A DNA stretch of 64,000 nt from Bathymodiolus brooksi (taxonomy: Eukaryota; Mollusca; Bivalvia; Mytilida; Modiolidae): the NCBI GenBank assembly GCA_963680875.1, contig OY804590.1:24800640-24864639 (forward strand), given 5' to 3'. Position numbers and translations under genes: made by a program. Below the pieces are notes generated by a model. The model was not told where the DNA came from. It made no database searches and saw nothing but the letters and a program-made list of their open reading frames with translations. Positions 33,061-43,633 of this stretch are shown here, in pieces (within the stretch, counting starts at the first letter, position 1; every line of letters begins with the position of its first letter).

Positions 33061-34769
33061 GACCAAGTTCAATGAGGCAAAAAACAAATATATACCACAT
33101 ATGAATACAGAAGCCAGCAACAAAGCTAGGAAACACAACTATATTACTCTGGATGCTAAAACCATACAGAAGATTAAAAAGAATCATAGATATTGGACTA
33201 GATACAGAGAAACTGGGGACAAAAAGTATCAGGAATACGCCAAAACATGAAATCAAGTTAAAAGCACAATCAGGAAAGCAAAAGCTAATATGGAGAAAGA
33301 AATTGCAGTAAATGCTAATAGCAATCCCAAGATTTTTTGGAAATATGCTAACTCCAAGAGAAAACTAACACTGGTATATCATAGCTCAAATTTAAGTCAG
33401 AAGAAGGGGAAGAAAGGAAAACGACAACAGATAAGGAAAAAGCGGAAGTCCTGGCTAGCTTCTTCAGTAGCGTATTCACAATTGAACGGGAGGGAGATCT
33501 ACCATTGATGCATCCTATAGAGGTCAAGCAGGAATGCATAGAGAAAACTTTCAAAGAAAGTGAAATATTAAAATTATTACAAAATCTGGATGTAAACAAA
33601 TCATTTGGTCCAGATGGTCTTCACCCTAAAATGCTCATGGAGCTTAGTGCAACAATATCAAAGCCTATAACAATTATATTTAATTCGTCTATGTGCCAAG
33701 GTTTGGTTCCTCAACTGTGGAAAGAAGGGAACATCACTGCACTATTCAAAAAAGGAGACAAGGCAGAACCAGGAAATTATAGACCAGTCAGTCTGACCAG
33801 CGTAATCTGCAAAACCATGGAAAAACTAGTAAGGGAAATTATAGTAAAGCACATGTCAGCTAATAAGCTCTTCGGCAATGAGCAGTTTGGCTTCATCTCT
33901 GGGAGATCAACAACCCTACAACTCCTAAAAGTTATGGATGAGTGGACCAAAATTCTGACAAGGGTGGGAAAATTGACTCAGTATATATGGATTTTATGAA
34001 AGCTTTTGACAAAGTACCACATAGAAGACTTCTGCATAAGATGCATAGGTATAAAATAAGTGAGAAGGTAATTAAGTGGGCCGAAAGTTTTCTTAGCAAC
34101 AGAATACAAAAAGTAATTGTAAATGGCACTGAGTCCAAATGCCATCATGTCACAAGCGGGATACCACAAGGTAGTTTTCTTGGCCCTATGCTCTTCGTCA
34201 TCTACATTAACGACATGCCAGAGATGGTAGAGTCATCTACCTACATGTTAGCTGAAGATGCGAACATTTTCAGAGAATTCCGAGAGGAAAATGATGAGAA
34301 AATGCTTCAAGCAGATTTAGATAGTTTACAAAGTTGGTCAGATACATGGCTATTACAATTCCATCGTAACAAATGCAAAGTGATGTCAGTTGCCAATAAA
34401 TGCGTGGACAAAGGAACAAAACACTATTATCTATATGACAACGATGGCAACATAATTGAGTTAGAGCAATCTGACGGAGAAAAATACATAGGAGCACTTG
34501 TAGATGAAAATTTGTCCTTTAGCAAACATATACAAAATCAGGTGAACAAAGCAAACAGCATCATGGGACTAATCAGAAGAATTTATGCACATTTAGATGA
34601 ACAAAGCTTCAAATATTTATTCCAAACTTTGGTTAGACCTCATATTGAATACGCGGAAGCAGTCTGGACTCCATTTAAAGTGGGGGATATTGATAAAATA
34701 GAAAACGTACAAAGAAGAGCCACCAAACAAGTACCTACTTTAAAAACATGGAGTATAACGAAAGACTGA
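33059..34769 (+). pseudogene. CR1-like LINE ORF2, reverse transcriptase (broken)
   Basis: The RT linker lies at 33059-33508. The RT core follows: SFGPDGLHPKMLMEL and NYRPVSLTSVICKTMEKLV in 33505-33999, then after a frameshift VYMDFMKAFDKVPHRRLLHK, SGIPQGSFLGPMLFVIYIND and YMLAEDANIFREF in 33942-34769. The catalytic FADD box has become LAED, so one of the two essential aspartates is altered. Thumb-like sequence includes HIEYAEAVWTPF and IENVQRRATKQVP. The whole arrangement is that of CR1-like LINEs. Confidence 0.8.
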
Positions 34770-35110
34770 AGAAACTCAAGATGCCCACTCTGAAGAATAG
34801 AAGAATGCGAGGAGATATGATTGAAGTATTTAAAATAATAAATGGTATTTATGATCCTCTAACAACAGTGGATATGTTTGAGCTAAACACAACTTCAAAT
34901 ACAAGGGGACATAGCAAGAAGATGAAGATAAAAACAAGTAGACTGAATGTGAGAATATATACCTCCGTCGTTACAATTGTTGAAATATGGAATAGCCTCC
35001 CAGAATCAGTTATCCAGGCAAAAACAGTTAAGCAGTTTTAAATCGGCCTAGATGAGCACTAGAAGCACCAAGAGTGCAAATATGACTTTACGGGAAACTT
35101 AAACATAAAC
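34748..35110 (+). pseudogene. CR1-like LINE ORF2 C-terminus and 3' end
   Basis: The frame at 34748-35041 reads YNERLKKLKMPTLKNRRMRG, DMIEVFKIINGIYD, then WNSLPESVIQAKTVKQF, the conserved end of CR1-like ORF2 products. It overlaps the preceding frame by 22 nt and so is a +1 frameshift away. The 3' UTR appears short and ends near 35110; no clear microsatellite tail is seen. Confidence 0.75.
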
Positions 35111-35194
35111 TCTAATTCCGGAAGTGACGTAAAGTCGCGCATCAATGATGTGGATTTAGAGGCGGACATAGTGGCAACATGCCAGCGTCAACTG

Positions 35195-35325
35195 TAATTC
35201 CTATGGTATCCTATGGTAGATCGGTTGTTTCTTCCGGGTCCTCCGGTTTCCTCCACCAATAGAACTGACCAACACGATATGACTGAAATATTATTGAAAG
35301 TGGCGTTAAGCACAATAAACGAAAC
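35195..35325 (+). mobile_element. SINE family B, 3' part
   Basis: Contains CTTCCGGGTCCTCCGGTTTC, CCACCAATAGAACTGACCAA and GAAAGTGGCGTTAAGCACAA. Confidence 0.7.
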
Positions 35326-35329
35326 CTAA

Positions 35330-36840
35330 CCCGAAGTAATTTGATATATTAATACAGGACCGTTATCACTGTCGTCAAAGAGTTCCGGTCGAAAATGTTC
35401 CGTCAGCTTCCGGTACAAGTCACTTAGGCATGATTGACATACAGGCGACGACAAAAAGTAAGTATTATGATCATATAGTATTATCATATCTTGAATCCAG
35501 AAGATGTCGTTATCGGTCGATTATGTTTGTTTGTTTTTATCTATATGTTTCTGTGGTTTACTTCATCGATTACTCAGATATGAATAAAATGATGGACATA
35601 AACAATGACAAATGCTAATAATGAGAATGAAATCATCCAGGGGCGGATCCAGAGACTCTGTTGATGGGGGGGGGGGGGGCTCAGTTATGCAGCAATATTT
35701 TCAATAATTGATGGAACCAACTGTAGTCCCAAAGCGGTTCTGGCGTGTAGGTAGGTAAACCTTGTTTTCATTTCATTTAGCGTACAGTAGAGAAAAGGTA
35801 CACTTATTGACTTCCTAAAGTAGTCTTCCGGACTCTCTGCTTCAACATTATCTCTCATTATTTGTCTCCCGCTTATTCTAGGTTTTTTAACCTAACTGTC
35901 TAGCGGTTCACATATTTTAGCACTCCTCTCAAAACACTGGTGGTTGAATTGTTCAACATTTGCTCTGCCGTCTAGTGAGCTCTGAATTAAATTTACGCTT
36001 TTTATGGCTCTGCCTATGTCTAGTGATCTTTCTTGTAGTGATCTTGTAGAGGATCTTTTTAAGTTGGAATAACTTGTGTCCGATCCAAATGTTATATAGT
36101 TAACAATAAAATAAGTTTAATCTAAATCTAGTGATCTGCTGGTCCCTTTCTTAAAAGCCAGGCACATTTGAACAATAACAATGGTTACGACAAAATCAAA
36201 GTTGCAAATGGAATTTAGCAAAGATGTTACATCAGCTTCTTCTGGTCTGGTGTATGTGTGTTTTGGCAGTTTTGTAAAGTGCTCAAGGGTTTGAGCAATA
36301 GCAGGGAAACAATCTAATTTAAGTCTATTTTATTTCTAATTAATTTTAATTATTTTATATGTATTTATATTTTCACTTAGAGTTTAAAATATGCTGTTTT
36401 CATATATTTTCAAAACGGAAACTCGTGTATTTTTTTTTTTTTTTTTTTTTGTAATACAGCAACATTTGCCTTTATTTTTTTTGTAAAAATAAATTATATT
36501 TAAAAAAGAATTTCCTTGAAAGAGCCTCAATTTACAGGTGTTGGTGATTATACCTATGTATAATTGTGACACTAGACATGTTTATATAACGGTTTAAGAC
36601 AATACCTGATTAATTGGTATGTTGACAATACATTCATAAAAACTTCAAATAAACTTGCAAATTTGATTTAGCATAATTACATATAATTACCTCTTTGAAG
36701 ATTAATTCAATACAAAAAAATTAATTTGTATTTTCTTTTACTTTCATCACACAGATTGAAACCATTCGATTAAAAGCCATATCGTGACGTTAACTAGCCT
36801 TGAAAAGCGTATGTTAATATATGTGCTTGACTTATTCGAC
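35330..36840. other. No gene recognised
   Basis: A G-run of about 15 at 35667-35680 lies in GGGGCGGATCCAG context. A poly-T run lies at 36429-36450. ORFs 35430-35618 and 36384-36572 carry no motif. Confidence 0.35.
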
Positions 36841-36846
36841 GGGTGT

Positions 36847-37110
36847 GAAAGTCAAAACTCATAAGTATATAAACAGACAAAATCAGTCAACAACCGGAAA
36901 ACTGTGAAAACCGTAATGACCCTGACTTGGTACATGCATTTCTAAAGCAATGGAGGGTTGAATCAGATTTTAAAGCGCCAAACCTCCCGCTTTCATTACG
37001 GCTCAAAGTTTCCGGCTGTCACTATAACAGTATTTATAACAACTTGAACAAAACAGGTAAAACAGTTGTCAAAGCAGCATCAAGCTCAGTGAAGTAAATG
37101 TCAAAGACAC
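36847..37110 (+). repeat. DIRS left inverted terminal repeat
   Basis: Matches the complement of 39294-39557. Shared landmarks are CATAAGTATATAAACAGACA, CAACAACCGGAAAACTGTGA, TTTCATTACGGCTCAAAGTT and CACTATAACAGTATTTATAA. Confidence 0.85.
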
Positions 37111-37140
37111 TTTTACGTGACACATTGATAAACAAATATG

Positions 37141-38317
37141 CTTGACATTTGTGTGGACACCTTATCAAAAGAGATTGTTTTTCTTGGGAAAATAATCAAC
37201 TCTGACACAATAACGGTTTCACTACCACAAGAGAAAAAAAAAATCATAGCAAATGAATGGGACAGATTACTAAGCAAGCAAACAGCAAAATTAGAGAGGT
37301 TGGTAGGGTATTAGGGTTGATTGTTTCAAGTTTTTCAGCTGTCGACCATGCTAGATTGTACTATCGTGAAATTGTGAAAGCGAAAATTATTGCTCTTATA
37401 AAATCATGTGGTAATTTTGATGCACCTATGAAAATCACATCTAACATGAGAGAAGAGTCAAATTGGTGGTTCACCAATGTTTATAAACAAAAAAGAGTTA
37501 TAAGGCACGAATTACCAAATAATCACGATAACAACAGATGCTTCCATGAGAGGATGGGGCGCTGTTCTTGGAGCCATTAGAATAGGTGGCAGGTGGTCAG
37601 CAGAAGAACAAAACAATCACATAAATACTCTAGAAATGATGGCTATATTCTTAGCACTCAAATCTTTCACTGCCGAGATAAGTAATAACCATATCATGAT
37701 TCTTTGTGACAACACCACTGCTGTAAGCTACATTACCAAAATAGGTGGTATTAAATCAACTCCATGTAATAAGGTGGGCAAACAAATTTGGTTATTTTGC
37801 ATCAAGAACAAAATATGGCTTTCATGCTCCCATATACCTGGGAAACAAAATATTTTAGCAGATTTTAAATCGAAGAAGTTTAATGACCAATTAGAGTGGA
37901 AATTGCATCAGAAATGTTTTAACAAACTGTGTGCAATCTGACCTTTTTGCCTCAAGGTTGAATTTTCAGGTTGAAAAATTGTGTTCATGGAAACCTGACC
38001 CTCAGTCAGAGTTCATAAATGCTTTTACTGTAGATTGGGGGAAATTTTATTTTATATATTTATTTCCTCCTTTCAGCTTACTGAATCGTTGCATTCGAAA
38101 AATCAAAACAGACAAAGCATCGGGAATGATAATTGTTCCTTACTGGCCAACACAACTTTGGTTTCCGGCGTTAATGGAAATTGTGACAAACAATCCTATA
38201 GTCATCAGCAGAAAGAAAAATGTACTAACATTACCTCATCGAGACCAACAGCATCCGCTGGGCAAAAAACTTACTCTGCTTACATGTCGAGTATCAGGAA
38301 ATATTTCGAAAGTATAA
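37141..38317 (+). pseudogene. DIRS RT end, RNase H and connector (frameshifted)
   Basis: From 37180 the frame reads FLGKIINSDTITVSLPQEK, the end of a DIRS-type RT. A frameshift near 37257 leads to EVGRVLGLIVSSFSAVDHAR and EESNWWFTNVYKQKRVI. RNase H motifs follow in the next frame (37546-37941): MRGWGAVLG, the carboxylate-containing NTLEMMAIFLALK, LCDNTTAVSYI and HIPGKQNILAD. The connector at 37931-38317 includes SDLFASRLNFQVEKLCSWKP and FPPFSLLNRCIRKI, then IIVPYWPTQLWFPAL. Three frames are needed, so the copy is inactive. Confidence 0.8.
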
Positions 38318-39285
38318 GACTTTCTGAGAAATCAACAAATATTCTCATGTCATCATGGAAACATTCCACGAAAAAACAGTATGATACATTCATCAAAAAT
38401 GGTTTGTCTACTGTAGCAAAAGGAAAATTATTCAATTTGAAGCGTCTTTAGCAAATGTTATCGAATTTTTAAGCAGTTTGTTCGAAAAAGGTTTAGGCTA
38501 CAGCAGTATTAATATAGCCAGGAGTGCATTATCAGCCCTAGGGCTTAAATTTGACTCAATATTAGTTGGCCAGCATCCGTTAATCATAAGATATTTAAGA
38601 GGCGTGTTCAATCTCCGTCCTTGCAGACCGAAATATACTTGCATATTGGATGTTCAGTTAGTGTTGAATTTATTAAGGACTTTATCGCCAGTAAAGTTTA
38701 TAAGCTTAAAAGATCAAACGCTGAAGTTAACGATGCTACTTGCTTTGACAAAGGCAACTCGAATTCAATCAATTCATTTGATTTGCTTGAACAATGTACA
38801 TAAACTTAAGTCAGAATTTGTTTTTAAAATTGACGATTTAGTGAAACAAAGTCGTCCAGGTGATAAGGAGCCAGTTATTAGTTGTAAAGCTTACCCCCCA
38901 GAGAGGAGGTTGTGTATATATATAGTATTAAAAGAATATTTAATTCGCACTAAGAAGATGCGTGATTCGTCAATTTCTAGACTTTTATTAAGTTATGTGA
39001 AACATCACAAGAATGTTACTAAGGACACAATTTCTAGATGGATAAAGGTGATTTTAAACCGTTCTGGAATAAATACTAAGATATTCGGTTCACACAGTGT
39101 AAGATCGGCTTCAACTTCCAAAACAAAATCTAATGCAGTCCCAATTGATAAAATCTAAAAGAAAGCAGGATGGTCTAATTTCAAGACATTCGCTAAATTC
39201 TATGATAAGAAGATTGCGAAAGATGACTTTGCAGAAAGGGGTACTGAAGCAGTAATAATAGTAAGCTTAATTATTACTTGACTTT
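38250..39285 (+). pseudogene. DIRS tyrosine recombinase (one frameshift, one stop)
   Basis: The N-terminal core-binding part includes YMSSIRKYFESIRLSEKST and SWKHSTKKQYDTFIKNG (frame 38035-38451). A frameshift near 38450 leads to NVIEFLSSLFEKGLGYSSIN and the catalytic domain (38478-39158). The catalytic Arg lies in LTKATRIQSIHL, the HxxR motif in FGSHSVRSASTS, and the nucleophile Tyr in FKTFAKFYDKKI. That last piece lies just beyond a TAA at 39159, the only in-frame stop in the catalytic domain. The R-H-R-Y set is therefore preserved in sequence but separated from the last Tyr by the stop. Confidence 0.85.
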
Positions 39286-39293
39286 TCTGGCTT

Positions 39294-39607
39294 GTTTATG
39301 ACATTCACTTCACCGAGTTTGGTGCTGTTATGACAACTGTTTTACCTGTTTTGTTCAAGTATTGTTATAAATACTGTTATAGTGACAGCCGGAAACTTTG
39401 AGCCGTAATGAAAGGGGGAGGTTTGGCACTTTAAAATCTGATTCAACCCACCATTTCTTTAGAAATGCCTGTACCAAGTCAGGATCATTATGGTTTTCAC
39501 AGTTTTCCGGTTGTTGACTGAATTTGTCTGTTTATATACTTATGAGTTTTGACTTTCCCTTTGTAAGATTGCTCGGAGTTCGGTAATTTTGTTATAACCC
39601 TTATTTA
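39294..39607 (-). repeat. DIRS right inverted terminal repeat
   Basis: Complement of the left repeat, extended outward to ATTGCTCGGAGTTCGGTAAT and TTATAACCCTTATTTAA. Confidence 0.85.
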
Positions 39608-39673
39608 AGTGGATTTTTTGTAAAATTCTCTTTAAAGTCTCATTTTATACCGGAAATGAGCAAGTCGAAATAA

Positions 39674-40066
39674 AATTCCTAAAATTAAACGAGACTTACT
39701 TTGGTTAAAGTCGAAGTTTGATTGGAGTTTTATGAGTCATGAGACTCACTGAGGTATAAAATGCCCACCATCCCTCCCATGAGAGGAGGAATATTTAATA
39801 TTGTGTTTTATTTCGTCATGCAGTATATGTGTATACATACATGTATTCTATGCTCTGATGGAATGCTAATGTTAAACTGTATTTTTCATTATTATCACAT
39901 GTAGGTTTTCATGCTTAAATTTCAACAAAAAATCCTTAATTTGAAAACTGAAGGTCGGAGCTGCGCAGCACTATCTCATTTTATACCTCAGTGAGTATCA
40001 TGACTCATAAAACTCCAATCAAACTTCGACTTTAACCAAGGTAAGTCTCGTTTAATTATAGGAATT
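39674..40066. mobile_element. 393-bp foldback/MITE with ~90-bp inverted arms
   Basis: The arms 39674-39763 and 39977-40066 are inverted and nearly identical (AATTCCTAAAATTAAACGAG..., GACTTACTTTGGTTAAAGTC, GATTGGAGTTTTATGAGTCA). The central ~210 bp is non-coding. No transposase is present. Confidence 0.85.
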
Positions 40067-41048
40067 AAAGTATACACACCCTTTGTAATGCTTAAATAAA
40101 TGATAATTTGCACAAATTTGTCTTAAAATAATATGAAAGGCAAATATCGTGGAATTTTTGGATTAAATATTTTCACTTAATATGTCACTTAATTTTACCT
40201 AAAATCAACTGCATAACATTAAAAATCCTCTGAAAAGCAGATTTTAAGAACAAATCGCAAAATATTTGATAGCAGATAATTCTGTTTTCCTGTACAGTAA
40301 TGCAAATGATATGCGCGTGACCCAAGATTTGCACTCTTTCGGGGAGATTATCGCTCATGTGCACTGTTCAGTTGATGAAAAAAATGTCAGATGCAAGTAA
40401 AAATATATTCCGTGTGTACCACATAAGAATAATTGCATCAACACAAAATGGTTCACAGACAGATTCCTCAATAATCATTGTCAGGAATGTGTGCGTTCTT
40501 ACATATGTACCTCAGCATCCATGATTGTTTATCTTTTCGTCACGAGATCATGATCGTCAATCATCGGAACAAAACAACCGAAAGTTAATCAGTTTCCACA
40601 AGTCATCGGAACAAAACAACCAAAAGTTGATAAGTTTCCACAACAATGACGAGGACGATAAACATGCACACGGATTTGCAGATTTCTAATTGTTGGGAAC
40701 ATATTTCGACTTGAAACATGCATGAATAGCTTATAGTAAAGGTGCCGCCGTATTCCAAATTGACATTTCAGAGAAAAAATGTCTTCACCCAAAACTGCAA
40801 TCGTAACTACTCGGCCATTCTCGCTACCCTACAAATAACCTTGTATGCATTAGGCGTATAAATCGCACTACTTTTCACATGTCAGTTACATGAAAATTTG
40901 ATAAAGTTATATTTAAACAATTTTCTATATTTCAATTATTTTCATGGATACAAGTTAAAGTTTTAATTAATTTTGCATTTACTTAGTATGTCTTCCATAT
41001 TGAATTTTGGTGGACTATATTTTTGTGCGACTTAACTTAACTTAACTT
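40067..41048. other. No gene recognised; 42-bp duplication and a loop-like repeat
   Basis: TCATCGGAACAAAACAACC..AAAGTT is duplicated at 40561 and 40603 with a 42-bp period. The 45 bp at 40802-40846 recur at 41084-41128 as the loop of the perfect hairpin. A CTTAA pentamer run lies at 41032-41048. Confidence 0.6.
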
Positions 41049-41164
41049 CCGGCAAACAATTTAAGAAGAATTTCTACTATCTACGTAACTACTCGGCCAT
41101 TCTCGCTACCCTACAAATAACCTCGTACGTAGATAGTAGAAATTCTTCTTAAATTGTTTGCCGG
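41049..41164. repeat. Perfect 39-bp inverted repeat with 38-bp loop
   Basis: The left arm 41049-41087 begins CCGGCAAACAATTTAAGAAG. It is exactly complementary to 41126-41164, all 39 positions. The loop 41088-41125 is ACTACTCGGCCATTCTCGCT and onward. A second copy of the loop sequence with its edges stands about 281 bp upstream without arms. Confidence 0.95.
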
Positions 41165-41169
41165 GTTTT

Positions 41170-41400
41170 TCTTGGTGTTGTTTATGTGTCTTTACGTTCT
41201 GAGTTCGGCTTTACCTCCAGTTGTCTTATTTATGTTATTTGTGTTTGATTGCATATAGTGGTGTCCAACACATGTTGTGTTGTGTTTTGTTTTGTTTTTC
41301 TTCATCTTGTGTACCCTATGTTGCCAGTTTCTCTGGATTTTCCATTTTTGATTGCCCCTTCGGTGTTCTCTAACGTTTATGTACCACAGTAAGCAATATT
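41170..41400 (+). mobile_element. Family C-related tail, 'AACGTTTA' variant
   Basis: Landmarks are GTGTTGTTTATGTGTCTTTA, CCAGTTTCTCTGGATTTTCC and TGCCCCTTCGGTGTTCTCTA, complementary to 12605-12740 and 15855-15925. Confidence 0.5.
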
Positions 41401-41829
41401 CCCTTTTAACACTACCACGGCAATCATTAGGTCGCTTAATTTTGCCCAGGAGGCATCTGAGGGTCACGAAGGAGTGTTGTATCTATTTGAAACGATTAGA
41501 AGTCCATGATGGCCGACCTGGCATCTGATTAGCAGAAACATTTTAGACTCCATCTCTAGAGATTCAGTCACCAGACTTGCCAGAATCGTTCGTCAAAGGT
41601 CCGCAATAAATGTTGTTGCTTTTCAGAGCGATTCGACATCCAAAATAGCCACCCGACCTCTTATTTGACCACAAAAACCCCAGACTTTACAGAAACGTTC
41701 CTATAGGGGATCCTATGTCTTTCATTAAAGTATATGCCAGCTGTATTGTCACGTGGGACGAACCATAAATTAATGTACATCCATATCACTATCGGAATGG
41801 GATTTTCTAAGAATTAATTTGAACAAAGG

Positions 41830-41905
41830 AAGATAAGAAAAGTTTGACGATACCAAAGAGGTAGTCAGAAGCCGTAAATTGAAGGACAGACAACACAATG
41901 GTCTA
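41830..41905 (-). mobile_element. Family C tail end fragment
   Basis: Contains AAAGTTTGACGATACCAAAG and TAGTCAGAAGCCGTAAATTG. It is followed within 60 bp by a second, longer copy of the same 3' end. Confidence 0.6.
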
Positions 41906-41959
41906 AATTTTAATTCTTCATAAGAATTACACGTGAACAAAGAGAGGTAGCTCTATCAT

Positions 41960-42620
41960 AAATTGTATGCAAAAAAAGTTTGAAGATACCAAAGGGGTAA
42001 TTAGAATTCGTTTATTGAAGAACAGACAACACAATGTCCAAAAGAAAAAAGTACAAAGGAACAAACAACGATCTACAAAACATACACATAAAACTAAAGA
42101 TCGAGTAACACGAACACCACTAAAAACCGGGGGTGAACTCAGGTGCTCTGGAAGAGTAGGCAATTCCTGCTCCACTAGTGGCACCCGTCGTGTTATTCTA
42201 GTTACAAACCAGTTGAATAGTCACAAACAAAAAAGGGTCGGAAAGTGATAAAGATAAGTGGAACATATCCGTTGTCATTTGTGACACAGATATTCCGTAA
42301 AGGTTAACCAGCTCAGGTGGTGACCGTAAACTTTCGATGTGATGACTTCACTTAAACCAAGAGGAACCCTTGGTTCAATAGCTTTCTTGTTAGCAGCAAC
42401 CCTCTATCAAAGATATCCTGATAGGTGTTGCTGGAATGTTGTTACATATAAATGGGAAGTTCACAATTTGGAAATTGAAATCATCTCTTTGGTCGTAAAA
42501 TTTCGAACCTTGATCAGGATTATATGTATTTGGATTGAATTCACATGCTCAGGGGGTAAACAGCATGTAAACATAAGTAAGATTGCCATTTCATTCACAT
42601 TAAATGTCCTATAACACCTT
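41960..42620 (-). pseudogene. Family C retroelement relic: RT C-terminus plus 3' tail
   Basis: The 3' tail (41960-42210) begins at TTTGAAGATACCAAAGGGGT. Beyond it on the minus strand is decayed coding sequence parallel to 43070-43450, with GGTGACCGTAAACTTTCGAT, CCCTTGGTTCAATAGCTTTC and GTTCACAATTTGGAAATTGA. A deletion joins the part near 42410 to that near 42420. Together with the next copy it shows that the dispersed tail belongs to a reverse-transcriptase-encoding element. Confidence 0.6.
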
Positions 42621-42804
42621 TATTGGTGAGCTTTGACGGGGTTTTCATAGTAACAAATTCTTGTTCATATAAATGGAAATCGTCAGTTTATTGAATGACT
42701 ACTACCGGTTAACAGTATGTTGATGATAACTTAAGTAAGAGTTAAATCCAAGTGGTATGTTGTTAATAATTAATAGCTGGTCTTTCAATTCATAATTATG
42801 TTGC

Positions 42805-43480
42805 TAAGAAGAGTTTGAAGATATCAAAGGGGTAGTAAAATTCCGTAAATCGAAGGACAGACAGCACAATGGCCAAACGCAAAAGGATAAAAGGGCAAAC
42901 AATGATCAACAAAAGACTACGCAGAAAACTAAAGATTGAGCAACACGAGTCCTACTAAAAGCCAGGGGATAACTCAGGTGCCTCAGAAGACAAAACAGTT
43001 CCTGATCCACTAATGGCACCCATCGTGTTACTCTAGTTACAAAAAAGGACTGTGAAGGGATTAAGACAAGTGGAACATATCCGTTGTCATTTGTGACACA
43101 GATATTCGTAAAGGTTAACCAGCTGAGATGGTGACCGTAAACGTCCGATGCGGTGACTTCAATTTGACCAATAAAAACTCTTGGTTCAGTAGCTTCCTCG
43201 TAAGCTGCAAGGAAATCCTGATCGGAACCACGAGCTCTGGAATGGAATATCAGATCATCAGAGCGATTTATACTCCATATGCAGGTGCTTCTGGAATCTT
43301 GCTACATATAAATGGAAAGTTCACAATGGGAAAATTGAAATCATCTCTTTTGACGTAGTTTTGATCTTAACCGGTCATTGCTGTCAATTTCGAGGTGTAT
43401 GTCAAGATATGAAGCATGCCTAGCTGCATCTGTGGTATCAATTTATTCTTTTATTATTAACTTTTGATAATAACGCGTCG
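42805..43480 (-). pseudogene. Family C retroelement relic with recognisable RT C-terminal peptide
   Basis: Read on the minus strand from about 43358, the frame gives KRDDFNFPIVNFPFICSKIP followed by EAPAYGV and a stop. It then continues decayed through LTRKLLNQEFLLVKLKS. This motif belongs to the end of a reverse-transcriptase protein common in bivalve genomes, possibly of the Penelope-like or a related group; I am not certain of the clade. The 3' UTR and terminal tail lie at 42805-43030. The copy is 5'-truncated and has several stops. Confidence 0.65.
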
Positions 43481-43633
43481 TGCGCAGTAAATTTGATATC
43501 TACATGTTTGCTATTGAAGTAAGGGCAAACTTTCACTGATTTATGAAACTAGATGCATAATGTATGTTGTGCACACCACGGAATAAAATTGCCATAAAAA
43601 CGTAGATATCAAATTTAGTGCGCACGGCGTTAG
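43471..43633. mobile_element. 163-bp MITE with TGATAA target duplication
   Basis: The ends TAACGCGTCGTGCGCAGTAA and the complement of CGCACGGCGTTA pair imperfectly and share AAATTTGATATCTAC inside. TGATAA flanks both sides (43465-43470 and 43634-43639). A fragment with the same end (GATATCAAATTTAGTGTGCA) lies at 45266-45291. Confidence 0.75.

Larger units (their letters stand above)
36847..39607 (+). mobile_element. Internally deleted DIRS-type retrotransposon
   Basis: Inverted repeats (36847-37110 and 39294-39607) flank RNase H and tyrosine-recombinase sequence in the order typical of DIRS elements. Gag and nearly all of the RT are missing; the internal part starts at the RT/RNase H boundary. 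Integration in this class uses a tyrosine recombinase rather than a DDE integrase, so no target-site duplication is expected. The left repeat lacks the outer ~50 bp (AATAAGGGTTATAAC...) found on the right and in the solo copy at 23165. Confidence 0.85.
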
